From Paenibacillus kobensis NBRC 15729 (GTDB lineage: Bacteria; Bacillota; Bacilli; Paenibacillales; Paenibacillaceae): DNA of 64,000 bases. The notes beneath the pieces were generated by a model that worked only from the letters and a program-made list of their open reading frames with translations, ran no database searches and was not told the DNA's origin. Position 1 is the first letter of the stretch; every line of letters begins with the position of its first letter. A program made the position numbers and the translations under genes. Below, one piece after another: positions 25,753 through 34,223 of this stretch. The stretch lies in contig NZ_BILZ01000015.1 in NCBI RefSeq assembly GCF_004000825.1, positions 1-64,000 on the forward strand, in the 5' to 3' direction.

Positions 25753-25761
25753 GTGTATGAT
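25734..25761 (+). promoter_or_regulatory. Possible sigma-A promoter of the two-component operon
   Basis: ATGACA and TATGAT are separated by 16 bases. The -35 box overlaps the terminator stem of the preceding operon. The predicted start is about 50 bases before the response regulator gene. Confidence 0.45.
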
Positions 25762-25819
25762 AGATTGGTAGAAAAGACCAGAAAGATACATATGCGTGAG
25801 GATGAGGAGCTGATGAGGG

Positions 25820-26545
25820 ATGGCAACCTCCATCGTATGGGTAGAAGATGAGCGGGCATTGCTTGCGGAAGGGATACATTTTTTGCAGTTGGAAGGGTAT
25901 CAGGTACACGGCGCCAGCTGCTGCGAGGAGGCTGCGGAGTTGATCGGACGAGTGAAGCCGCAGCTGCTGCTCGTCGACTGGATGCTGCCGGGCGGATGCA
26001 GCGGCCTCGATCTATGCAAGCGCAATGAGCGGGAATGGGGGCTGCCTGTCATTATGCTGACGGCAAAAGGCGACGAGTTCGACAAAGTGCTTGCCCTGGA
26101 GCTTGGGGCAGATGACTATATGTCGAAGCCGTACAGTCTTCGTGAGCTGAATGCACGCATTAAGGCGGTGCTTCGCCGAACGGGCCGCAGTGTGGCGGCG
26201 GCCGATGCGTTAGGCGATACAGAATCGGATCATTCAGAAGCGGCCGTTCGCCGCGGCTCTCTCTTGATTGATTCGGAACGTTATCAGGTGGAGTTAGACG
26301 GCCGCGCCGTCGAACTGACCCGGACCGAATTTATGCTGTTGTGGCAGCTCGCGAAGCATCCGGGTCGAGTATATACGAGGGCGCATCTGATGGAATCGGC
26401 GCTTGGCGGCGACTATCTCGGGTTCGAGCGTACGATCGATTCGCATATCCGCAATTTACGCCGGAAGCTTGAGAACGATCCGGCTGAGCCGCAGTATGTG
26501 ATTACCGTATACGGGGTCGGATACAAATTTGGCGAAGTGTTATAG
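25820..26545 (+). CDS. OmpR-family response regulator
   Basis: DNA-binding response regulator, 241 residues: receiver domain 1-120 with acidic pocket VEDE, phosphorylation site Asp53 in LLVDWMLPG, Thr/Lys pair in MLTAKGDE and KPYS; a linker with an acidic insert; winged-helix domain about 150-240 with RTEFMLLWQLAKHPG and RTIDSHIRNLRRKLE. The ribosome site is GAGGG next to the ATG. It precedes its sensor kinase gene by 23 bases and likely controls the ABC genes after it through the 11-bp repeats at 27906-27949. Confidence 0.95.
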   Translation: MATSIVWVEDERALLAEGIHFLQLEGYQVHGASCCEEAAELIGRVKPQLLLVDWMLPGGCSGLDLCKRNEREWGLPVIMLTAKGDEFDKVLALELGADDYMSKPYSLRELNARIKAVLRRTGRSVAAADALGDTESDHSEAAVRRGSLLIDSERYQVELDGRAVELTRTEFMLLWQLAKHPGRVYTRAHLMESALGGDYLGFERTIDSHIRNLRRKLENDPAEPQYVITVYGVGYKFGEVL

Positions 26546-26568
26546 ATAGAATGGAAGGAAGCAGAAGG

Positions 26569-27888
26569 ATGAGAGAGGAACTCGGCAGGACGGGGAACCG
26601 CCTAGAGCTGGTATTCGGCGGAGCGGCAGCTTTCGGATTGGCATTGCTTGTGCTGGCTGGATCGTTCATCGCATCATCGAATGCATCCAAAGGACGAGAT
26701 GAGCGGATCGGGCTGTTCTGGAACCTGTATGCGGTTAATTATTACGAGCTTCATAAAGGTTGGGACGGAATTCCGTTACTGATGGAATCGGCGGCGGAGA
26801 ATTATCCCGAACCGGAATTTACAAGCATCACGATTAAGGAAACCAATGGACAAGCCATTGCTCGTTTCGGCGGTCAGGCATCTTCAGATACTGTTGTGCG
26901 CATGCCGATTGTATGGAAGGGTGAAGTAGTCGGCTATACGGAAACGGCAGTACAAAGTCAGAAGCTGTTCACGCCATGGATATGGCTGCTTGCTATAGCA
27001 GCGGGAGCGGTTGGGTTCGGTTTATGGAACCTGCAGCATGCGAGGCGGAAAGCCGCGGTGCGAGAACAAGCGGAGCGGCTGTATTGGCGTATGTCTGCTC
27101 TCGTACCTGCAGCGGCAGCAGACAGCGGCATTGATGATATAGGACAAAGCGAAGGCCTGGTTGCTTACAAGCTTGAGCATCTCACTCAGCAGATCGAGTC
27201 CTATACGGGCCGGCTTGAGACGGTGCGGCGATCCATGGTAGCCGACTTCGCGCATGAGCTTCGTACTCCGCTTGCCGTTATGCGTTCCCAATTGGAAAAT
27301 TCATTGAACGCTGGCGTACCGCTTCCGCTTGCGAAGGCCGCATCGATGCATGACGAAACGCTTCATCTCTCGAAGCTCGTTCATGACTTGCAGGAGCTTG
27401 CGCTGGCTGAAGCCGGCAAGCTGCCCCTGGAGAAGAGGTGGTTCTCGCTCCGATTGCTAAGCGAAGCGGTAACGGAAGCACTGCAAGTAGAAGCGGACGA
27501 TCGGGGAATTGTTCTTTCCCTTCAGGCAGAGAAAGACGTCTCTGTCTATGCCGATTCCGCTAGAATAAGACAGTTGATCGTCAATTTGACGGGGAACGCC
27601 ATTCAGCATGCCAGGCGGGAAGTTACGGTCGATATTGTCCTGAACAATACCGGCGTCAAATGGACGGTTCGAGACGACGGGTTCGGAATCGAGGAAGAGC
27701 AACTGCCGAGTCTGTTCGAGCGGTTTTACCGCGGCCAATCGTATTCGCCATCCGGCGATTCGCGCGGACTCGGTCTTGGATTAGCCATTGCGAAGCAATA
27801 TGCAGAAGCTCATGGCGGAACCATTACAGTCGCGAGCCGCTGGGGCGAAGGAACTTCTTTTCAGGTGAGTCTGCCCATAATGGATTAA
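26569..27888 (+). CDS. Sensor histidine kinase
   Basis: Membrane sensor kinase, 439 residues. I use the ATG after GGAAGGAAGCAGAAGG; an ATG 18 bases earlier lacks a ribosome site. One helix near residues 16-38, an extracytoplasmic domain of about 95 residues without a known fold, a second helix near 135-155, a linker, then the dimerisation helix with phospho-accepting His229 in DFAHELRTP. The ATPase part shows the N box (NLTGNAIQHA), G1 (DDGFGIEEE), F (ERFYRG) and G2 (GLGLGLAIAKQ). Paired with the regulator gene upstream. Confidence 0.95.
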   Translation: MREELGRTGNRLELVFGGAAAFGLALLVLAGSFIASSNASKGRDERIGLFWNLYAVNYYELHKGWDGIPLLMESAAENYPEPEFTSITIKETNGQAIARFGGQASSDTVVRMPIVWKGEVVGYTETAVQSQKLFTPWIWLLAIAAGAVGFGLWNLQHARRKAAVREQAERLYWRMSALVPAAAADSGIDDIGQSEGLVAYKLEHLTQQIESYTGRLETVRRSMVADFAHELRTPLAVMRSQLENSLNAGVPLPLAKAASMHDETLHLSKLVHDLQELALAEAGKLPLEKRWFSLRLLSEAVTEALQVEADDRGIVLSLQAEKDVSVYADSARIRQLIVNLTGNAIQHARREVTVDIVLNNTGVKWTVRDDGFGIEEEQLPSLFERFYRGQSYSPSGDSRGLGLGLAIAKQYAEAHGGTITVASRWGEGTSFQVSLPIMD

Positions 27889-27905
27889 TGATTAATGCTA
27901 TCAAT

Positions 27906-27949
27906 CTGCACAACTTCTGCATATTTGCTCCACGATGACTGCATATCGG
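27906..27949 (+). promoter_or_regulatory. Four 11-bp direct repeats, candidate response-regulator operator
   Basis: CTGCACAACTT, CTGCATATTTG, CTCCACGATGA and CTGCATATCGG follow each other at exactly 11-base steps (27906, 27917, 27928, 27939); three share CTGCA and one has CTCCA. Direct repeats one helical turn apart are typical of OmpR-family regulator sites. They lie 50-90 bases before the ABC ATPase gene, right after the regulator/kinase pair. Confidence 0.5.
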
Positions 27950-27998
27950 TCTGTTACCTTTAACGTATATCGAACAAGCATAGAGGTGGAGGCGGGCC

Positions 27999-28685
27999 AT
28001 GATACGAGTAAAGGGTTTAACCAAATCATTTGGTCAAGGCGGTGCGCAGACGCGTGCATTAAAAGAAGTAAGCTTGGACATCGGCCGAGGTGAGTCCGTT
28101 GCGATAGTCGGTCCATCCGGCTGCGGAAAGTCGACTCTGCTTAACGTACTTGCTGGGATCGAGCCGATGGATGAAGGGGAAGTGTGGATCGGAGAGGCGG
28201 CCTTGCACGAAATGTCGGATAAAGACGTTTCCAGGTTGAGGCTTGAACGAATGGGCTTCGTGTTTCAGTCGTATCATCTGGTACCGGTATTATCGGCGCT
28301 CGACAACGTCGCGCTGCCCCTAATCGCTAGAGGCATCCGTCAATCGGAAGCGAACAAGCGGGCGATGGAGTCGCTCAGAAGAGTAGGATTGTCGGAGTAT
28401 GCCAAGCGTCATCCGGCAGAGCTGTCCGGCGGCCAGAATCAACGGGTTGCCATTGCAAGAGCAATCGTCGGCAAGCCGGATATATTGTGGGCAGACGAGC
28501 CTACCGGTGCACTCGACTCGGAAGCGGCGGAGCAAATCGTAGGGCTGCTCGACATGCTGAATAAGCACGATGGGACGACCGTCGTTACCGTCACCCATGA
28601 CAGCGGTGTCGCATCACAGGCTGGCCGAATTATTCGGCTGCACAACGGCCGGGTCGTCCACGATGGGGGAATGGTACGATGCTAG
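27999..28685 (+). CDS. ABC ATPase, MacB/LolD/BceA type
   Basis: ATPase subunit of an FtsX-type ABC transporter, 228 residues: Walker A GPSGCGKST (about 39-47), Q-loop FVFQSYHLVP, signature LSGGQNQRV, Walker B ILWADEPTGALDS, His switch TVTHD. GTGGAGGCGGGCC is the ribosome site. The stop overlaps the permease gene by seven bases. Context with a two-component system resembles peptide-antibiotic sensing and resistance modules, but the permease is closer to MacB than to BceB; the substrate is unknown. Confidence 0.94.
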   Translation: MIRVKGLTKSFGQGGAQTRALKEVSLDIGRGESVAIVGPSGCGKSTLLNVLAGIEPMDEGEVWIGEAALHEMSDKDVSRLRLERMGFVFQSYHLVPVLSALDNVALPLIARGIRQSEANKRAMESLRRVGLSEYAKRHPAELSGGQNQRVAIARAIVGKPDILWADEPTGALDSEAAEQIVGLLDMLNKHDGTTVVTVTHDSGVASQAGRIIRLHNGRVVHDGGMVRC

Positions 28686-31450
28686 CGCGGCGCATCGTAT
28701 GGAAGATGGCGCTGGCGAACATTAGCCGGAGCTGGAAGCAGACGCTATTGACCGTTTTGGCTGGGTCGATCGGCGCGATGCTCGTCGTTATTTCATACGT
28801 TAATTACACCTCGACGACATACAGCGGAAAGGCATGGATAGACCGGCATTACGGCGCTATCAAATGGGAACTCACGCCGGCGGACGGTAAGGCTTTGTTT
28901 AGCGTCGGCGATACAGAAGCAATCAGCAATACATATCGTACTTTTCCAGGAGAGTATAAAGTGCTCCCAGTCGTACATAGTCAGACGACGCTGCTGCCTC
29001 TTGACGGACAAGGGCATCCGTCCAAAGCATTGCCAGGAACGTTGACGTTAGGTTTCGATTTCAACGCTGCGGCACAGCTAGATCCTCGCCATTCCGAGCT
29101 ATGGTCGGCGAAGCTGGACGATGACTCAGCGGTCATCGATGCATATGCAGCTGATTTGCTTGGTTTATCGGCTGGAGAAGCGATAACACTTGAATCGGCG
29201 TCCGGAGAAGCACTAACCTTCCAGGTTCGTCAGATTGTACCGCCAGAAGGCTTGACGGGTTATCTGGGGGCAAACGCGGAATCGGCGGCAACGGTTATTG
29301 TGTCGGAAGCATCGGCAAGAAAGCTCGCACAGCTTAAGGAGGGTTATGATTGGATTTTCGCAGGCAATGCATTCTCTGCTAATCTCAGTTTCGCCATTCC
29401 TGATGAACTGCATGATCTGTTTAAGGTACGTATGGTCAAGTGGCAAGCAGAGTCGAGAGCGGATCAAATGAGCAAACAGCTATTCATTGTATCGATGATT
29501 AGTGCCGTTGCCGTTGTCTCGAGTGCACTTCTTATGCGGCAGGTACTCATCATGATTGCGGATTCGCGGCGTGAGCTGTTTGGCGTCCTGCGTGCGATCG
29601 GATTCTCAAAGCGGCAGATTCGCGGCTTGTTCGGAGCGGAAGCGCTGTTGCTGGCTGGCATCAGTTCGTTAGTTGGCACTATAGCAGGAGCAGGTGCCGG
29701 CATTCTTCTGGTTAAACTGTTCTACGGTGCCTATACGCAAGAGCTTGGCCGAATGACGGGTGCAAATATTCCGGTCGTGCCACATGTCTCGATCCCTTCA
29801 TTAGTGGTGCTATGGGCTATGATGGGCATGTTCCTATCGTTAATTGCTGTGTTTGTTGCACGAGCTGCGGGCCGCACACGTATATTAGACGCGCTGCGCC
29901 GGGCAGTCAGCACGAACCGGCCAGAAGGCAAGAAGAAGCGGCTGCTCACAATGGCGGTGCTTACCCTGTCTGCCGCGGCTGTTGTTGTACATTTGTCGCA
30001 GTTAATAGGCAAGCCGGCTGAAGCAACAGGAAGCTCGCTGCTTGTTATTTTGCTGCTCTGGCTTGCTGCATGCATCGGTTCCGTTCTTATCATCTCGAGA
30101 TTGGCTGCAAGTGCAATTGGACCCATCGCAGCCATTGCACGTACGTTTCGGTTCTCGAACGTATCTATTTTATTAGCTGGGAAATTTTCGAGACAGCATC
30201 CTTCCCGAACCGTTACGATCATGCTGCTGTTCGCGCTGCTAATGATGACGCTAACGTTTACCGCTAGTCTGTCATCCATGTTTCAGACAAAGGATGACGT
30301 AGACCGGACGAACCAGACGATGCTCGGCTTCGGCGGCTATGCCGCATATGATACGGTCCAGCAGAAGGATCAAATTATGCAGGTCGTGAAGAGTAATGAA
30401 ACGATCCGTGAGCTCGTGTCGCAGACAACCTATGTAGAGCCCTACATGCTGCTCACTAAAAATAATGGAATTGCTAATTCAATCGTACCGGTAACAGATG
30501 AATTGCTTGCTGGCGGCGGGCTGCATATGCACCAATGGTCATCCCAGTTTAAATCTGAGCAAGAAGCTTGGGAGGCGGTTCGAAACGATGAGCGCTATAT
30601 CGTACTGCCGCTTGATTATTTATATGCGGACACTCGGCAGGACCGGGCCAGCTTTGACCCGCAAGTGCTTATAAAGGCTGGTGAGACGCTCGAGCTTCCG
30701 ATCTATGAGAGTAAGCATCGCGCTGCAAGCGATGAATGGCAACCGGTTGAGACGAAGTCTTTCATCGTTGCGGGATTCGCAGAGAATAACAGCGACACAC
30801 AGCTAAACACAGCAATTTTTCGGCCACTATATGTGAATCCGGCTGTGCATGAACGGTCGCGTCCGCATGGCAGCAAGTGGTCGGACCACGAGGAACTTGG
30901 GTATGTGCTGTTGCAATATGATTACGCCGATATTAAGCAGACCCAGCGTATCGAAGAGCAACTGCTGCTTAGCGGTGTGACAACCTTCCAATCGCCGTAC
31001 GAAGACAATCGGGCTATCCAGCTTGTTAATTTGCAAATGTCGAGGGGCTTTATCGGATTCACGGCTTTATCGGCATTGATCGGGCTTTTCGGCTTGGCTA
31101 TCATTCAGTTCCGAGCAGTCGGAGAGCGGGCGAGCACGATCGCAATGATGCGCTGCGTCGGATTATCCGGACGGCACATTAGCGGTATGTTTATACTAGA
31201 GGGAAGCATTATTGGCATCGCGGGTCTGCTCGTCGGTTGTCTAATCGGCAGTACGGGGGCGACGGTATTTATCCGTACGTTATCACAGGATGTATTGCCA
31301 GGCGAAAATCCTTTAACATTCGAGTATCCTTTTATGCTTATTGGTTCGTTATTGCTGGTGCTGCTCTCAGCGGCTGTCGCCGTCAACTTGGGTCCGGCAC
31401 GCGGGGCATTGAAGCTTGCGCCAGCAGAAGTATTGCGGACGGCCGATTAA
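28679..31450 (+). CDS. FtsX/MacB-family ABC permease, 923 residues
   Basis: Membrane subunit partnered with the preceding ATPase. Order: membrane helix near 20-40; outer domain to about 255; FtsX core of three helices (about 265-405); two helices near 425-480 and 500-530; a second outer domain of about 220 residues; a C-terminal FtsX core (about 785-915). Both cores show the family turn after the first helix, ...VLRAIGFSKRQIRGLFG and ...MMRCVGLSGRHISGMFI. It differs from 10-helix BceB permeases in having two outer domains. A perfect terminator follows. Confidence 0.93.
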   Translation: MLARRIVWKMALANISRSWKQTLLTVLAGSIGAMLVVISYVNYTSTTYSGKAWIDRHYGAIKWELTPADGKALFSVGDTEAISNTYRTFPGEYKVLPVVHSQTTLLPLDGQGHPSKALPGTLTLGFDFNAAAQLDPRHSELWSAKLDDDSAVIDAYAADLLGLSAGEAITLESASGEALTFQVRQIVPPEGLTGYLGANAESAATVIVSEASARKLAQLKEGYDWIFAGNAFSANLSFAIPDELHDLFKVRMVKWQAESRADQMSKQLFIVSMISAVAVVSSALLMRQVLIMIADSRRELFGVLRAIGFSKRQIRGLFGAEALLLAGISSLVGTIAGAGAGILLVKLFYGAYTQELGRMTGANIPVVPHVSIPSLVVLWAMMGMFLSLIAVFVARAAGRTRILDALRRAVSTNRPEGKKKRLLTMAVLTLSAAAVVVHLSQLIGKPAEATGSSLLVILLLWLAACIGSVLIISRLAASAIGPIAAIARTFRFSNVSILLAGKFSRQHPSRTVTIMLLFALLMMTLTFTASLSSMFQTKDDVDRTNQTMLGFGGYAAYDTVQQKDQIMQVVKSNETIRELVSQTTYVEPYMLLTKNNGIANSIVPVTDELLAGGGLHMHQWSSQFKSEQEAWEAVRNDERYIVLPLDYLYADTRQDRASFDPQVLIKAGETLELPIYESKHRAASDEWQPVETKSFIVAGFAENNSDTQLNTAIFRPLYVNPAVHERSRPHGSKWSDHEELGYVLLQYDYADIKQTQRIEEQLLLSGVTTFQSPYEDNRAIQLVNLQMSRGFIGFTALSALIGLFGLAIIQFRAVGERASTIAMMRCVGLSGRHISGMFILEGSIIGIAGLLVGCLIGSTGATVFIRTLSQDVLPGENPLTFEYPFMLIGSLLLVLLSAAVAVNLGPARGALKLAPAEVLRTAD

Positions 31451-31456
31451 ATTAAG

Positions 31457-31499
31457 AAAGAGTCTTCCAGCAGTGCTGCACTGCTGGAAGACTCTTTTT
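31457..31499. terminator. Bidirectional terminator between permease and tetR
   Basis: AAAGAGTCTTCCAGCAGTG pairs with CACTGCTGGAAGACTCTTT over a three-base loop: 19 base pairs with A-run and T-run on either side. Confidence 0.96.
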
Positions 31500-31501
31500 G
31501 T

Positions 31502-32176
31502 TTACTTCGGTGAGGGGACCGCTAAGCCACGCATAATAAAATCGATCGTTGCCTGGCGTTCTGCCTCGTCGTCCCAGTTAGCATCTTCTTGATGGCCATA
31601 TAGCGAGCGAACAGCGACATAGCCGAGGATGGATGAAACCGTTAGACGGATGATCGTAGCAGACGGAAGATCGAGCAGTTTTCCCTCGGCACGGAACCGG
31701 TCCACAACGACTTTCATTTTCGAGAGCACTTGGGCAAGAACGATTTTCTGAAATTGTTCCTGCAGATCGGGATGGAACGGTACTTCTTGAATCATGATTT
31801 TGATAATGGACATGTGGCGTTGTAAAAATTCGATTCGGTTCTCGATGACCGCACGCAGAAACTGGTCAAAACTTTCGTATTGGTTCTCCAGTACCTTTCC
31901 AAAATCGCGAATAACGAACGGGGCAACAAGCCGGCTCATCACCGGCGCAACGATCGAAAGAAGCAAATCTTTCTTCGTCTTATAGTGGCGGAAGATTGTT
32001 CCTTCCGCAACGCCTGCTTGCTGTGCGATTTCGCTGGTGGAAGCGGCGGCAAATCCTTTGCGGGCGAAAATTTCAGCTGCAGCCTGCACAATCTTCATCT
32101 GTTTGACCGTCATTTTGGATTCGGCATGATCCAGCATGAGCACTTCCTTCAGCCACTCTTCGATGGGTTCTTCCAT
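31502..32176 (-). CDS. TetR/AcrR-family regulator
   Basis: Dimeric repressor, 224 residues. The helix-turn-helix lies about residues 28-70: IVQAAAEIFARKGFAAAS, TSEIAQQAGVAEGTIFRHY, KTKKDLLLSI. The C-terminal two thirds are helical and would hold the inducer. AAAGGAG precedes the ATG by eleven bases. It is the third gene of a leftward operon with an ABC exporter and probably binds the two palindromes at 34011-34030 and 34060-34079, so controlling its own operon and maybe the divergent RND gene. B. subtilis YerO, a TetR repressor of the SwrC pump, is a useful parallel. Confidence 0.93.
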   Translation of the reverse strand: MEEPIEEWLKEVLMLDHAESKMTVKQMKIVQAAAEIFARKGFAAASTSEIAQQAGVAEGTIFRHYKTKKDLLLSIVAPVMSRLVAPFVIRDFGKVLENQYESFDQFLRAVIENRIEFLQRHMSIIKIMIQEVPFHPDLQEQFQKIVLAQVLSKMKVVVDRFRAEGKLLDLPSATIIRLTVSSILGYVAVRSLYGHQEDANWDDEAERQATIDFIMRGLAVPSPK

Positions 32177-32196
32177 TACAGTATAGCTCCTTTAAT

Positions 32197-33225
32197 TTAT
32201 AGCTTACGGTGCTTACGCAGCGCCAGTACGTTCAGCAGCGCGAATACAGCGGAGAAGCCGAGCAATACATAGGCATCCTGTTGGATATCGGCCCAGCCTT
32301 CAGCGCGAATCATGATACCGCGCATTGCATCGGCTCCGTAGTAAAGAGGCATGACGATACTTAGCTTTTGCAGCCAAGGATTCATAGCGTCCAGATTGAA
32401 TAGCCCGGAGAAGAATGCCTGCGGCACAATGACGATCGGAATAAACTGAATGATTTGAAACTCCGAGCTTGCAAACGAAGAGAGAAGTGTTCCCAGCGTG
32501 AGCGCCGTAAGGGAGAGCAGCAAATTGATTAACAGCATATAGCCGATCGAGCCAGTCATATATAAACCGAGCACTTTGACAGAAAACCAGGCGATTAGAG
32601 TAGCTTGCAGCAGAGCGAACAGTCCGAATCCGACCAAATAACCGGTTACGATCTCTTGCCTTCGAATGGGCGTCGCAAGTAGTCTCTCCAGCGTTCCGCT
32701 CGTTCGCTCGCGAAGGAACGACACACCTGCAAGCAAGAAAACGAAGAAGAAGGAGAAGAATCCGATCAGCACTGGGCCGAATGAATCGAACGAAGCCATA
32801 TCGGAGCTGCCGTGCAAATAAGTGACAGCTGGCAGTGCCTCGGTGCTGACGTTTCCGCGCAGCGCATTTTGGATGAGCAGAAGTACCGCTTTGCTCTTGG
32901 AAGGGTCACTGCCTTCCAGCGTAAGAGCTGGCTGATTGTTTTCTTGTCGTGTAATTACAGCCTCTAGTTTACCCTTCCTTAAATCTTCAAGTGCAGACTC
33001 CAGATCGTCATAAGCTCGTACGTCTGCGCCTGCGTCATCCAATCTGGCGCTAAGTTCGCTGGGGAGTTGAGCAGTTCCCATTGTAATGGTTACCGCTTGC
33101 CCGTCAAAGACGAGCTTCATCAGAGTCAGTATGAGCAGAGGAGCGAGCAGCAACAGCGCCAGCGTTCGCCGGTCCCGCAGAAACTGCTGAATGATTCTTA
33201 GCGCCAGTGCGTTAACTCTCATCAT
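32197..33225 (-). CDS. ABC-2 type permease
   Basis: Membrane subunit of an exporter, 342 residues. I use the first of two tandem ATG codons after GGGGGCCAAC, overlapping the ATPase gene by 14 bases. Topology is of the ABC-2/YhgE type: a helix near 22-42, an outer domain of about 130 residues, then five or six helices from about 165 to 340 with FLRERTSGTLERLLATP, the hallmark turn of this group, near residue 188. Paired with the ATPase upstream and the TetR gene downstream (20-base gap). Confidence 0.93.
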   Translation of the reverse strand: MMRVNALALRIIQQFLRDRRTLALLLLAPLLILTLMKLVFDGQAVTITMGTAQLPSELSARLDDAGADVRAYDDLESALEDLRKGKLEAVITRQENNQPALTLEGSDPSKSKAVLLLIQNALRGNVSTEALPAVTYLHGSSDMASFDSFGPVLIGFFSFFFVFLLAGVSFLRERTSGTLERLLATPIRRQEIVTGYLVGFGLFALLQATLIAWFSVKVLGLYMTGSIGYMLLINLLLSLTALTLGTLLSSFASSEFQIIQFIPIVIVPQAFFSGLFNLDAMNPWLQKLSIVMPLYYGADAMRGIMIRAEGWADIQQDAYVLLGFSAVFALLNVLALRKHRKL

Positions 33226-33988
33226 GTTGGCCCCCAAACCGTTGCTGCTGACTGAGTGCAATGAAAGCTTCTTCGATGCTGCCGCATCCAGTAGAAGCTA
33301 TAATGCTGGCAGGACTGTCGACCGCGATCAAATGACCGTCACGGATTAGGCCAAGCCGATCGCACTTTTCTGCTTCATCCATGACGTGAGTCGTGACGAT
33401 GACAGTGGTGCCGTTTTTGGCAAGTATCTTAAGTTCTTTCCATACCGACTTCCGAAGGACAGGATCGATGCCAACCGTCGGTTCGTCCAGCACGAGCACT
33501 TCCGGCTGGTGAAGAAGGGCAATAGCAAGCGACAGCCTGCGTTTCATTCCGCCAGAGAAGGCGGTCACCGGCTTATGAAGATGTTCGGATAAATCAACTA
33601 AAGCAGCCGTTTCATCGATACGTTGTCTTAATGATTGCCGATTCAATCCATACAGCTTGCCGAAAAACATCATGTTCTGTCTGCCGGACAATTCCATATA
33701 CAGAGCATCGGATTGCGCCATGTAGCCGAAGCGATGCAGCATTTCGAGTTTAGGCAGGGGTACGCCAAGCATACTGACAGATCCTTTGTCTGCCTTATCG
33801 ATACCTGTCATCAGTTTGACGAGCGTCGTTTTGCCTGAACCTGAAGGGCCAAGCAGCCCGAAAAGTTCACCGCGTGGAATGGTTAATGATACGTCATCGA
33901 TAATACGTTGTTGACCGAATGAGCGAGTGACACCCGATATTACCACAGCTGGTTCGGCACTCACGGTTTCACTTTGCAGGACACTCAT
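33212..33988 (-). CDS. ABC ATPase of a drug-export (ABC-2) system
   Basis: ATPase subunit, 258 residues; start is the ATG eight bases after GGAG, while a GTG nine bases upstream overlaps that site. Walker A GPSGSGKTT, Q-loop YMAQSDALYMELS, signature FSGGMKRRL, Walker B VLVLDEPTVGID, His in VTTHVMDEAEKCD. The FSGGMKRR signature and the ENM-type arrangement are those of exporters such as the daunorubicin-resistance type. First gene of the TetR-controlled leftward operon. Confidence 0.94.
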   Translation of the reverse strand: MSVLQSETVSAEPAVVISGVTRSFGQQRIIDDVSLTIPRGELFGLLGPSGSGKTTLVKLMTGIDKADKGSVSMLGVPLPKLEMLHRFGYMAQSDALYMELSGRQNMMFFGKLYGLNRQSLRQRIDETAALVDLSEHLHKPVTAFSGGMKRRLSLAIALLHQPEVLVLDEPTVGIDPVLRKSVWKELKILAKNGTTVIVTTHVMDEAEKCDRLGLIRDGHLIAVDSPASIIASTGCGSIEEAFIALSQQQRFGGQHDES

Positions 33989-34010
33989 ATGTTTCACTCC
34001 GATCTATAAG

Positions 34011-34030
34011 AAATGAGTGGTGACTCACAT
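34011..34030. promoter_or_regulatory. Operator 1, TetR-type palindrome
   Basis: AAATGAGT GGTG ACTCACAT. Compared with operator 2, each half differs by one base. It lies just downstream of the -10 box of the leftward ABC-TetR promoter, over the predicted transcript start. Confidence 0.65.
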
Positions 34031-34032
34031 CG

Positions 34033-34061
34033 AGTATAAGCGATTTAACTCGGCATGTGAA
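34033..34061 (-). promoter_or_regulatory. Sigma-A promoter of the ABC-TetR operon
   Basis: On the minus strand TTCACA (34056-34061) and TATACT (34033-34038) are separated by exactly 17 bases. It is held between two palindromic operators. Confidence 0.75.
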
Positions 34062-34079
34062 GTGAGTAATCACTCACTT
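34060..34079. promoter_or_regulatory. Operator 2, perfect palindrome
   Basis: AAGTGAGT AATC ACTCACTT, a perfect 8-base inverted repeat with a 4-base centre. It touches the -35 box of the leftward promoter. Its centre is 49 bases from that of operator 1. Confidence 0.7.
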
Positions 34080-34223
34080 TTATCTACGTCTCAAGGCTGA
34101 GACGGATTTCCAACTCCAGGCGAGTCGGAAATACCGACCTTGGACGTTTCTCGTCTATTGTTTGCTCCTGTATCATTACTTGTGGATATAAAGAGATGGA
34201 ATATAAAGGAGTAGGATAGGACA

